A stretch of 64,000 bases of DNA from NCBI GenBank assembly GCA_961205875.1, contig OY540817.1, positions 18,077,001 through 18,141,000 of the forward strand, written 5' to 3'. Shown one piece after another: positions 12,661-25,700 of this stretch (the stretch's first letter is position 1; each line of letters opens with the position of its first letter). Source of the stretch: Sialis fuliginosa. Lineage: Eukaryota; Arthropoda; Insecta; Megaloptera; Sialidae. The notes under the pieces were generated by a model, which did no database searches, was not told the DNA's origin, and saw only the letters and a program-made list of their open reading frames with translations. A program made the translations under genes and the position numbers.

Positions 12661-12960
12661 TGTCCGGTATTATAAAGGAGCTAGCAAGCACTTTCAAATG
12701 AGATATCAAACTTATATGACAGTTCTTTTGGAGTTTATTGAAGACTTTGACAAGTTTCGCGCACGCGTTGTAGGTAAATACCAACGGTATTAAAACAGTG
12801 ATATTATGAAAAATATTTTGTACGGTGAAAGATGCCAACTGTTTTACAATTAGTTGAAATGTCATTGCTCTAAATTCCATAACTAATCTATAGATACTAG
12901 TACAGAATTAATACCCCAGCTAGCTAGCAAATTTTGTTAGCTCTTTTATAATACCGGACA
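12661..12960. mobile_element. Harbinger-like MITE family C, copy 2
   Basis: TGTCCGGTATTATAAAGGAG to TTTTATAATACCGGACA with TAA duplications at 12658-12660 and 12961-12963. Confidence 0.88.
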
Positions 12961-13104
12961 TAACACTTAATAAACTATTATAGCATTTGTAAACAATACT
13001 GAACAGTATTTTATAAAAAAAAAACTATCGTTAAGAAATACTTTTGGTTCATTAAAGAAATAAAATGACATAGAAAAAAATTGTTCTTTAAAATGGCTAG
13101 AGGT

Positions 13105-13511
13105 TGGTGAAATTTGTACTAAATGAGCAATATCATGTATTTATATAATATTTTATAAATTGTAGATACATAGTTAATGTTCTAATAAAATACAAGTTAA
13201 GGGTTGATCCACACTATCGTGCCGGTCTCGGTCCGGTCTCGATCCAGTCAAATATTCAGTATAGTAAATACGATACCTATATAGTGTAAATGATTTCATT
13301 GTTTATTGTATATTTATTTGATTGGAGCGAGACCGGACCGAGACCGCACGATAGTCTGGATCGACCCTAACTGTCCTTGGTTAGGGAAATCTATTGGGGT
13401 GAAATCTAGTTGATTAGTTTTGGGTTGGTTAGTTTTCGTTAGGTCTATTCTAAGACATCAACACGTGATATTTGATAGTTGTGACGTCGGTAACGGCATA
13501 TTCTTCAGGTC
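13105..13511 (+). repeat. Dispersed repeat just upstream of GST, MITE-split
   Basis: Matches 58108-58367 in inverse orientation (TTTGTACTAAATGAGCAATA, CCTTGGTTAGGG, GACGTCGGTAACGGCATA) except for the 167-bp MITE at 13201-13367. Ends about 120 bp before the GST ATG. Confidence 0.8.
13201..13367. mobile_element. Palindromic MITE family E, copy 1
   Basis: Long inverted ends (GGGTTGATCCACACTATCG / CGATAGTCTGGATCGACCC) with TAA duplications on both sides. The paralogous block at 58108-58367 lacks it. Lies 266 bp upstream of the GST start codon. Confidence 0.88.
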
Positions 13512-13597
13512 CTAGAATACTCATCTCCCCACCTTCCTTAAATATTACTGACTAATTTCTTACATAGCTCAATAATAATATACTGTATTATTTCGGC

Positions 13598-13632
13598 AGA
13601 TCTTCCTTGTACCAACATAACACAATAGCAAG
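13598..13632 (+). other. GST 5' UTR, possible UTR splice acceptor
   Basis: TATTTCGGCAG at 13589-13599 resembles a splice acceptor 33 bp before the ATG, so an untranslated first exon may lie further upstream. This is inference from the motif only; the transcription start could instead be close to the ATG. Confidence 0.3.
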
Positions 13633-13777
13633 ATGTCTGAGAGCAACCCAAGGTACAAGTTGGTGTACTTCAACGCCCGGGGTCGCGCTGAGCACATCCG
13701 GTTCATATTCGCGTACGCCGGCGTCGAGTACGAGGACGAGAGAGTGGCCCCGGAGATGTGGCCCAAGCTCAAATCAA
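13633..13777 (+). CDS. GstS1: GST exon 1 (residues 1-48 plus one base)
   Basis: Starts at the ATG at 13633 and ends before GTAAGT at 13778 (phase 1). Encodes the first beta strand, the catalytic Tyr12 and the YEDERV strand. A tandem repeat array begins only 23 bp after the splice donor. Confidence 0.92.
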
Positions 13778-16700
13778 GTAAGTGGGCTTTATAATATAAT
13801 ATCGAGGAGACTCCAGTTTTTTTTTTAAATATAGCTTACACCATTATCTTTAAGACTATCTAATGCCCGAAGACCTTCGCATGTGCTTCGGCTATTATTA
13901 AGAAATTTAAATTGAAAATTTAACAAATAAGTTTTATAGTTAATATGTCAGCTTGGCGCGATCGAGGAGACTCCAGTTTTTTTTTTAAATATAACTTACA
14001 CCATTATCTTTAAGACTATCTAATGCCCGAAGACCTTCGTAACCTCCTTCGGCTATTATTAAGAAATTTAAATTGAAAATTTAACAAATAAGTTGAATAG
14101 TTAATATGTCAGCTTGGTGCGATCGAGGAGACTCCAGTTTTTTTTTTAAATATAGCTTACACCATTATCTTTAAGACTATCTAATGCCCGAATTATGTTT
14201 TCTCCCAGATCTTAGAATTTGTATGAAAATCAAAAATAAACAAATAGGTTACCTTTCTTGGAAGTTCTTTATTGTAATTTATAAAAATCCGTTTATTTAT
14301 ATTGTAAAATGCATATTTTTTCATTCAAACTCATGGTGGAAAGATAATTATTTGTAGGTATCATGATTCTAACTGACATTGACATATAGTAATTGTTTTC
14401 AGCGTCTTATATTCCATAGCTACTGTGTTTTTCTATAAATGACAGTTCTATGCTCTGACATCATAGAAACAAAAGACGCTGTGCAAAAGATTCTTTTTCA
14501 TCTTTTGATATTAAATTTTAGATTTTCATAAAATATTATTAGCCACGATACTGCTCGTAAAAATTATCTAACTATTGGTGAAAACCGCATTGAAATCGGT
14601 TAGGTAATTCCGGAGTCTATAAGTCACACACAAACGAACATTCATTTTTATATATATAGATGGTTTAGAATTTATCATTAATGAATACAATTAAACCAGA
14701 AAATAAACAATTCGTTTGGTTTCTTATCGACTGACGGTGATTATTCTACCGTATCTAAACGACTCGCATTTCCAGCCGTGATTGTTGTTACAGCAGCGTT
14801 AAGCTTAATACATGAAGGCTTCACATCAGCTGACCTCTATTATGATAGTGTTAGAGAAAGGACGGGGATAATTGTGTTATCTTTGATTAATCCGCAAGTG
14901 TATCGATGCCTCAGTGAACAAACATATTATATCATCTCATAAAATGTCCAATGTTGTTTATGAACATTACGAAAATTCCTATGATAATTTCATTTGGTCG
15001 ATGTAGTGGAAAATAATGTGTTATAATTTAAGTCGCAAACAAATGTATATAAGTTATACCAACTTATGTACAAATAAGGTACTGGCACCAGTCTTTGGAT
15101 ATGACTCTAGTAATAGGTATTTTTTAAGGGGGCAGACCCAGTTAGAATTTTGAAAAAATCATTTTTTTTTGCATTTTCTCAAAGTAGAATATTTCAAAAG
15201 TATTCTCTGAAAATTTCAGACAAATGTCCTGTCCATAGACGATTCAATGTAAGTTCCAAAATAAATTTTTTATCTGCATGCAAATCGTACTCAAAACTTT
15301 AAACGCGTTTTTCTCGAAACCATGTTTTCGAAGTCGGTGATCACTGTAACTTGAGAACGGCTTTGCCGATCGGTTTGAAAACACTTTTTTTTGGACCCCT
15401 CCCAAATTTGCTGTATCCTACTTATTTTTTAATATTTTGCCATAAAAAAATTATAATGTTTTCTGTAAATACATATATTTCATGTGGAAAAACATTTTTC
15501 ATCATCTAGATTGTTTCGTTCGTTCAGAGACACTTTGGAAAGTGAGCTCTAAAAATTAAAAAAAAAAAAATTTCGCTTATAATTCTTTTTGAATATCATT
15601 TTTAAGATGTTTACGAAAAAAAATCATGAAAATCAGAAATTTTCATGCCCGTCACAGTGGAATGATCCCTTAAATAATAATTTAAGGCAATTTAAGCAAA
15701 TGTATTTAATTATTAAATGAGTTAACGTCAGAAAATTTTAAAAAAGTAATTGCAAGCTTTCGAATTCACAGAGTCATCCTCAGGCTTTTAGAAAATAAAA
15801 TAAAATTGAGACAGATGTCGTAATCTCAATATATTCATGTAGCTACGGGAAAGTTTGAAAAATTTATATTTTAACGTCACTACTATTACTTATATTACTT
15901 AATTATTAAATACAGTTTAAGTAAAATCTAATGTGTACTCTTTATTACCTTATAGATGGCTGCAATATTTTTTTTTATGGAAATTTTAAAAATTATGCAG
16001 TATCTATTAAAAATATTTATTATTATTTATTTTAAAATACAAATTAACTATATTCATCATGATAAATATTAAAATGAATATCACAGTATAAAAAAACTGG
16101 TATGAGGTTTTTGGTCCGGTATTGCAATTACTAATTACGATCTCTCTCCACATTTTTATGGATGCCTCCACTGTTGTAAACATAAAATCCAGTGTAGTAC
16201 AAACAGAGTCCGTGATCAAGTGTAGTTAATAATCATTGCTCTTATGTTTACAAAACTAATTTACTGACACTGTCTCGTAATCAAATTTTATCACCGAAAA
16301 TATCGATTACTCTGTAATTTTCATGAAAAACACTTAGATTGCGTGACTGAGGCACTCATGTTCCGTAACATTTGGGATATGGTTTTCTATATTTAGGTCT
16401 AATATCCGAAACGTATTTGTCTACAATAAAAATATCGTTTTTAAAATCATTTACAACTTTTATCTCCAATATTATCTTTAAAGGAAATGGATCTATAGGG
16501 CGGGGGAGGGGGGTAGATTGACTCACTCTTGAAAATCTTAAATCGATTTCAGAACTTTACACAAGTTTCTTACATGTATCAGAATAAATATGAGAAAATT
16601 AAAAATTTCCCAATAAGGCTTTGTACTGTTCTCAGTTTCATTCTGAGTTTTTCCCCTCACGCGCATAGTGTGCATACGAAAGCAAATGCGCGTTTACATG

Positions 16701-19700
16701 CACAGAATACATATAAAAATGAAACACGTGTGTATTGACAATAGTTTTTATTATTGGTTGGTTATTACACAGATTACAAACTGTCATTTCTGTATTAAGA
16801 GTAGAACCTGCAGGCGCAGTAAAGATTACAATGATCTTAGAAACAAAAATCAGGAGGTGGTAAACAATTGGACTATAATGTTTATATATTTTTTACGTAC
16901 TAAGTTTTTTAATACCTTAATGCGGCTCTGTAAAGAGCTACATCCACTAAATTATTTATCAAAATGAACATTTTAAGATTATTTAAAAGTTTGATTGAAA
17001 ATTTTATATTAAAAAAAAAATTATATTTAAAAAAACACTAATAATTTGTCTTTCCCAGAGACCCCGTTCGGCGCACTGCCCGTGCTAGAAGTGGACGGCG
17101 TAGCGGTTGCGCAGAGTTGCGCAATAGCGCGCTACCTCGCTCGCAGGCACGGCCTGGTCGGCACAGACGACTGGCAGGCCTTCCAATGTGACGTTCTAGT
17201 CGATAGCCTCGAGGACCTCAAGAGAGGTGAGCCCCTTTGTTACAAACGCTATCTATTGTTTACTAAATGCTTCAAACGGTTTTAAAGATTCACGTCTATA
17301 GTAAATACACTTGAATGTGTGTGTATATATGGGGGGTGGGGGTAATATAATAATATACAACAGGGGTAACCAATAAATCAAATTTTAAATATAAATTCTT
17401 GAAAACTCATCGTATTTAAAAATGTATAGGGTTTATTGCACTTTTGTCAAAAAGACACGATGCTGCTGTTTTGTTTTTTCGGTCTAAACACGGCATATTT
17501 AAAACAAACGTCGATTTTTTTCAAAAATTATTAAAAATACAATTTTATGTATTTCCTTTATAATACCGGACATAAGAAAGGTATGTTCTTTGATATTGGA
17601 CTAATGTACAGACCCACATCTCTATTATTAACTGTATAAATATAAAAATATACACAGGTAGGCATTCGTAAATTCAGAATCCAACAAAATACCACAGTGA
17701 ACTTTAACAAATAAAAACTACATACTATATGTATGTATATTTTTCTAACCAGCGCTAATATTAACTATAAAGGTTGGATCAAGGGTACCTACCTATTTAC
17801 CCCCCCCCCCTCCACTCCTTTCTAATACATATCATTTTCTTATAACGTTATATCCTATAACAAGGCTGTTATCATCTTCACGTAATTTTATCCTTCAATG
17901 TTTCTAATAATTTTGTATTAAGAGAATTCCTTTGACAAAAAGGTTTTTTGTTAAAATAGCTTAGTTTATGTTTTTTTTTTTTATAAAATCTTGCTACAAA
18001 AAAAAACAGGATAAACGAGAGTTTTTGTAACCGAATTCTTGTCTTGATCTCATCTCATGGAAATTAAAACCATTTTGTTTCGTAAAAAATAAGCCAGCCT
18101 CGTATGAATTTGTTTCCATACATTTTTATATATTACAAAAATAAATACAGTGTAACCTTAATATAACGAGCCTCAATATAACGATTTCCTCGATTTAACA
18201 AATTTTTCGAAATCCCCTAGAAGAGCTAATGCAAAATATACCTTTATATTACGAATACATTTGTCAACAACCTCTTTATAACGAATTTTTCGGCAGGTTC
18301 AGACACTTTAAATTTTTCGTAAGACAATCATTATTGTTTTTTTTTGCTGTTTGTCATTGTTGCTAGTTTTAAAGTTGCAATGGCTAAAAACAAAACAGGT
18401 GTTCCTTAACGGTCGCAAAGAAACGAGAAATCATTAAGTTTGTAGACGAGAATCCTACAACGAAAAAAATAGACATCGCTATACATTCTTACCTTGTTAT
18501 AACGAATTGTAGACCAACCTAACCTTTATATAACAAACCTCACTGTAACAAATTACTTGGTATAACGAATATTTTCTACTTCCCTTCAGTTTTGTTATAT
18601 CGAAGTTGCACTGTATTCTTATACAGGTGAATTATATCATAAGAATTATACAGGGTGAGTCATTTTAATCAACGCAGTCAAATATCTCGAAAAGTAAGCG
18701 AAATTGAGAAAAAAGTTTGGAACAAAAGTTCCTTGGTTTCAAGGGGGCCAAGCGATGGTGACCTTACGGTTGACCTCCAAACTATTTTCAAGGTCAAATC
18801 AAGGTCAACTTTGATTTTTTAAATAGAAACCTATATTTTTTATTCCATATTCGTATTCTACGTGAAAAAATTAGTATCTTTAGTAGGAAAAATTTTTCTT
18901 AAAAATGCTATCTTCTCTCGGTGGAGGGCGCTGTAAGATTAATCAACAAACTCAAATATCTGAAAAAAAGTTGCACCTAATAGCTCAAACTACTTTTAGC
19001 ATTACCCAGAAACAATGATGTGGACGTAGTAGTTGTATGTTTCCTTTGGGGTGTTTTTTTATGTGAGAGGCAAGGGGACTCGCATTAAAAAAGCATCCCA
19101 AAGGAAACATACAACTACTACGTCCACGCCGTTGTTTCTGGGTAATGCTAAAAGTCGTTTGAGCTATTAGGTGCAACTTTTTTTCGAGATATTTGACTGC
19201 GTTGATTAAAATGACTCACCCTGTATATTAAGTTTCGTCTCGTCAAAACTTTAGACAGTCTCGTCTCGGTTTAATCAAATTTCATCTCTCCAATCGATCG
19301 ATATCAAAGGAAATCAGTTTTAATGAGGGGAGGGGGGTAAATATCCCTTCCTTCTGTTGACGCCTATGTTTCACATATATATACACACAGGCGCGCGCAT
19401 ATGAAAGATTTTAATGAAGAGTAATCCAACAGCCATCGTTAATTTTTGACCTCAGCACCACAGTCAACTATGTGTAGATACATACAAAACTTCATTATTT
19501 CAGTTTTGGTTCATAATTAGCCGCCATGTTGGGTTTCGCTTAAAAAAATTACAAAACTCGACACGTGTATTTTTTTATTTCCATTTTTTACCTGACGCTG
19601 ATAAAAATAATCAAAACTTATTTCAACACGAAGTAGATTATTTTTTGTCAAAGTATTTTTTTATATAATATAATTTTATAATATAAAAAAAAATCTTTTT

Positions 19701-22700
19701 CAAATCCGGAAGTCATTATGTAAATAAAATTTATCCTGTTGAAAATTGTGTTTTAAATTCTTTAGTTGCGAATCAAAATATTTCTGGAATACAGTAGAAT
19801 AATAAAGAATTTCAAATCTAAAAGAGATTTTTTTATTTTATAAATTGAAGTTTTAAAATTAATATTTTGAAGATTTAGGGTCGATCCCAAGGTATATAAA
19901 GACAAGGTAGTCTTATCAGCTTCTTGACTATTCTATTAAAAAATTTATAACATTTGAATATATCCCCCGAGTGACGTCAATTCCCGCGCCAATGCTGATT
20001 GGTCAAGGAGCTATTAAGATTACCTTGTCTTTATATACAATGGGTCGATCCAGACTATCGATCCAGTTTCGCTCCAGTCAAATATAAATAAACAATAAAC
20101 AATGAAATCATTCACACTATAGGTATCGTTCAGGTTTCTCTGTACTGAATATTTGACTGGAGCGAGACCGGACCGAGACTGGCTCGATAGTCTGGATTGA
20201 CCCTTATACTTTCTTACCCACTAAAAGTAAAAAAAAAAAAAAAAAAAACATTAAAAAATCGAAGGTTCGTATCTCGAGATATGAACTTTTTCAAAATTTA
20301 AAAGTTATCAAAGAAACTTAGGAAGGGGGGAAACGCCTATAAGTAACTAACATTTTTTACCTGATAATTAAAAATCTCATAGTTTTTTTTAAGTTAGGGG
20401 CATTTCCCACAAATATTAACTGCATTTCGATAATAAAAGATACGGACCTGTAGTTTATCATACGACGATTTATCTCTTTTTCTACGTATATATTTTTTTT
20501 ATTGATAAAGCACACATTCATTTAAATTAAATAAATATAAACAAGTACACACACGTATTGAACTAATAAAGAAATTTCAATTAATAGATAGCGCATATTT
20601 GTTTTTCAATAAAGATTGTGAAGATATAAAAAATACCATGGGTGCGGCGGGACTTTCATATACGCTGTACTAAATGCATAGTGTACTACGTGTATCTACT
20701 TATATTTAAAAAAATCTGGATAACTGATAAAAGATAGAAAAAATAAATGGGACATAAATTATTATTGATTAGAATATTTTTATCTACAATAAATCACTTT
20801 TTTCTTATTCGCTCTGTTTTAAAACTAATTTTATATTTTCTAAACAATTGAATGTGCGAAAAAATTTATTTTACAAAAGTTTCTTACTTTTTTATGATCT
20901 TTAAAATGATCTACTTTTGGATACACGAGCATGTACCCCTTAAACTACCCCCCAAGAGGTTGAAAGTATTTTCCTGAAATTCTTTAGGGTCGATATATAT
21001 AGTAAATTTTTTATCATAAAACTATCTTCAATAGTGGACGGGTGGTCTGAAACACCCGGTCTAAATATGACCGTATATGAAAATAAAATTTATTTACACT
21101 ATAAAAAGTATTCTCTTTTTTATTTCGTTGAAACATTATTAAAATTTATATCGCGAAAGATGTAAGCGTGCTTTTCTCCATTCCGCTACATTTACCTTTA
21201 AAGTACATGATTCCATATAATTATGTTTGTGTGAAAATAATTAAAACAGCAAAGTATAAAAGTAAACCAGCGACTATCAAAATTTAACAACCAAAGTATG
21301 CTTGGAGTCTGTGTAAAGTTTTATCTACAATGACATAGTGTTTATTACTGTTTATATAGTAAATAAATGATTCTACGTCTTATTTTCTTGTATTTTAGAC
21401 GATATTTTTGATTTCATTAAAAGTATGTTTATTGTATAGAAAATGACGTGAAAAGTTGAAACTTTCAAACCGCAGGTCTTTATCTCAAACCGTTCTCGAG
21501 ATATAGCCTCTCAAAGTTTTAGTTTTTTCAATTTTTTAGAGAAAAATGGCCATAACTTTTGAACGGTTGGTCGGATTTGATTTTAGTTGACGGATTTGAA
21601 ATCAGCGTGTCAAAATCTATATAATGACATGTATAATATTTCAAAATTCGACAAAAAAAATTTGGTCAAAAATCGACATTTTTTTAAGGTATACCCCACC
21701 CCTTTGAATTTTTTCGATTTTTCGCGAAATTTTTTTCTTGAGTTTTAAGGTATTATACATGTCATTATATAGATTTTGACACGCTGATTTCAAATCCGTC
21801 AACTAAAATCAAATACGACCACCCGTTCAAAAGTTATGGCCATTTTTCTCCAAAAATTTGAAAAAAGTAAAAATTTGAGAGGCTATATCTCGAGAACGGT
21901 TTGAGATACAGACCTGCGGTTTGAACAGTCATTTTCTATACAATAAACATACTTTTAACGCAATCAAAAATTCAAACTTTTTTAGTGAAATTTCCTGCAG
22001 TGAACTTCAACTCGTCATACAAATATTGACTAAAATACAAGAAAATTAGACCTACCCCTATAGAATTTTTCCAAACGAATCGAAAGAAACCAATTACAAC
22101 CCTCACAAGGAGTGAAATATTTTTTTTGCTGTTAATTCATTATACAAATTCGTAAATATCTCGGTTTCTATGCGAGATAGAAGGGTTTTCCCATTTCCGT
22201 AGTACAAAAACAGTGACAGAAATTATGCAAATTTTACAACACTTTTTTAAACTTCCTGTGTATATAGCTAATAGATGAATACATAAGTATATGCATATGT
22301 ATATAAAACACGTATCAATCTGACCTTTAAGGAGAAAGGATAACTCCCCTCCCTCCCTCCCACCTTCTCTCCTCCCCCTCTTTCTCTATGAACACGACTT
22401 GCAATTAATATCTTCCTTGCATATAAAAACATAATGAGCATTCCATGTTCGTATGCTGCGTCTGTTTAATAATGAATGTTTCTTTGTCCCACAGAGTTGT
22501 GGTCGTACCGGAGCGAAAAGGACTCCATTGCCAAAGAAGAGAAAAAAGTGAAGCTGATGAGAGAGACAATACCATTCTATCTCAAGCGCTTCGAGCAAAC
22601 CGTGGGCAGGAACCCCAGTGGGTTCTTCGTTGGCGACGATGTAAGCTCAAACAAATGACTGCATATTGTTATTCAAATCACAGCATACTTGGACATAGCG

Positions 22701-25700
22701 GGATTATTTTTATATAAGGATTATGTGTTATAAAGAACTTTTTTAAGATAAATCGTATAGGTACATTATTCTAAAACTTTCGGTATTATAAAGGCAAAAA
22801 TAAATAAAAATTATTTCATTTTTACTAAACGGCGGAGATTTAACAAGTATTTAAAAAGTAAATGCACAGTGCTTCCTCGTGCTAAATTTACCAAAGGTAG
22901 TTAATTATTGAACAAATTAAAAGTGTTCAGATAAATTGACTGGCATTTAATTTTTATACAATTTTACAAAAAAATATTAGTTCAAAATTTTTCATAAGAC
23001 GGACCTGATTATTTTTTCGTATAGTTTGAATTTTTTAACAATTTCAATCTAAATCTAAATTTATGCAAACGTCAAAATGGCATTTAATATGTGAAAATGA
23101 ATATCAATTAACACGATTTTGATGATTTTTAAATGAGACCGTCCTCAAGCCAGACCCAACCATCCAACCAAGTTTCATTAATATCGGTTCAGTGGTTCAT
23201 GAGTTATGCGTGTGACAAGGATTCACTCGACAGACAGACAGACACGGAAAGATCAAGTTAAAATTTTAGAATCAGAGAACAATTTTTTTGTCTTATTTTA
23301 AAACGATCACAAAGCTTCTCATACCTTGATATTGCGATTGCGACCAATATTTTTATCAAAAAGAAGTAAATAATATATATATATTTGTGTTTAAATGTGT
23401 GTTACAATTCTATTTAATAGCGAAATGTGTCTACTTTAATAATTCAACTCTAAAAAAGATATTTGTCTGAAGGCCGGGGTAGTTGGGGCCGTGCCTCAGG
23501 GCCCCCAAGTATAGGGGGCCTCTGAACAAACAAAGTAGAGAGATAAATAGTTCCTGATTTGTCTGTAAGTAACACTAGTTTTCACGTTACCACTTAAAAA
23601 AACCATCCGACCAAATTTCAATAATATCGGTTCAGTGGTTCATGAGTTATGCGTGTGACAAGAATTCAAGGGACACACAGACACACGGACGGACAGACAG
23701 ACGGACACGGAACGAAAAGTGTTTGTCTTGACGTGAAACGGATTAAAATTTTGAAATCGGAGAACATTTTTTTTGTCTCAATCTGAAACGATCACAATGC
23801 TTCTCGTATCTTCGATATTGCGAGGAAGCAAAAACTAATAATATTTTTTGTATAGATACCTTACGTTACGTATTACATAAATGAAGGCTTTTGTGCAGAA
23901 AATTCCATCTCCGGTTGAATATTTAAGATCCTAGTAAATAGTACATAGTTCCGTGCCTTTTTACAAGAAATCGAATCATTTTCAATTTCCACGAGAATTT
24001 GTAAGCAGATCCTCACGTCAAACTATATAGGTCAGAAATATATTTATTATTCTCAGAAACTTGGAAGAAAATTTCCGAGCATTCCAAGTCCATACATTCT
24101 TTCTTTCGGACTAAATTGAATAACATATTTTATTCCTTTTTTTACTCTCATTTATTTCAGACTTTTTTCTGTCGGAAGCAAATTGATATTTATGGAAAGA
24201 TTATTTTCAAATATAATTGACAAATTTGTATACACGTAAGTACATTTATGACAGATGTCTTTTTCAGATGTTATGACAGCTATTATTTTTTCGTAAAATA
24301 AGCAAAATATTACCTATCTTGATATATAAAAATTAAAAGTTTAGACAAGACACATAAAGTACCAATGTTGGACGCTTTAAGAGCAAAGTATACTGTATTA
24401 TTAACAAATTAAAATTGATAAATAAACAAATAAGTTTAATAGTTAATATCTCAGCTTGGCGCGATCCTACAGATTCAAACTTTTTTTTTAAATATAGCTT
24501 ACATCATTAACTTTAAGAGTATCAGTGTCCAAATACCGTCGCGACCCCTTTCCCCTTTTTTTAACTGATGGACTTATTTTTTGTAATTCCCATGAACTTA
24601 TGTACGAGTACCTATTTATTAAATCAATTTAATTACCAAAGTCACACCTTTTTTGGTGTGGCTGTATTATGAATGATTCAAGGGACAGACACACAGACAG
24701 ACAGACACGGAATAAAAAGTGTTTGTCTTGACCTAAAACGGAAAGATCAATTTAAAATTTTGAAACCGGAGAACAATTTTTTTAAAACGAACACAAAACT
24801 TCTCATATCTTCAATATTGCGAGGAAGCAATTTTCATAACTACCCTTAAATACTCATTACTGCGTACGTATAAATGAATTTGAACCAATAATGAATGATG
24901 CATATAAAAATTAAATTAAAATTAATTAAGGGGGCAGACCCAGTTGGAGCTTCCAAAAAAAGCTCTTTTTTAGAATTTTTTTTGGTCACGCATTAAAATA
25001 ATTAATAACAAATGTTTTTCCACATGAAAGATATGTATTTACAGAAAACTTTGTTTTTTTTATGGCAAAATATTAAAAAATAATTGGATACAGCAAATTT
25101 GGGAGGAGTCCAAAAAAAAAGTCTCGTCACTAGATCATCTGAAAAAAAATATAAGGGATCATTAGCTAATGACATAATGCTCCGGATGAATGAAGGGATT
25201 TGAAAAATTTTGAATTTTCACAAAATGGTGAATATTGAAAGTCAAAATTCTTTATTCGACTAAAATTTCACTCGCATTTTCGGCTAGAAAAAAATAATAA
25301 TCGTCCAAAAAAAATCCTTCGTTCATCCTGAGGACAATTATGTATAGAATAAGTGAGAAAAATTTCAAACCAATCGGCAAAGCCGTTCTCAAGTTACAGT
25401 GATCACCGACTTCGAAAACATGGTTTCGAGAAAAACGCGTTTAAAGTTTTGAGTACGAATTGCATGCAGATAAAAAAAATATTTTGGAACTTACACTAAA
25501 TCATCTATGGACAAAACATTTATCTGAAATTTTCAAAGAATACTTTTGAAATATTCTACTTTGAGAAAATTAAAAAAAAAATGAATTTTTTCAAAATTCT
25601 AACTGGGTCTGCCCCCTTAATATGGCAATAATCCTAACATTAGTAAATTGACAATTTTCTAACTTTGGTTATTGTTCTGTTTTATTGAATCCAATATAAA

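Noticed and set aside
13569-13828. ORFs 13569-13772 (-) and 13607-13828 (+)
   Set aside because: Shadows of GST exon 1 in wrong frames; the true frame starts at 13633.
16668-16967. 99-codon ORF in GST intron 1
   Set aside because: No domain, low-complexity AT-rich composition and no splice context; likely chance.
18985-19176. 63-codon minus ORF
   Set aside because: Lies wholly within the hairpin arms of a mariner-like MITE.
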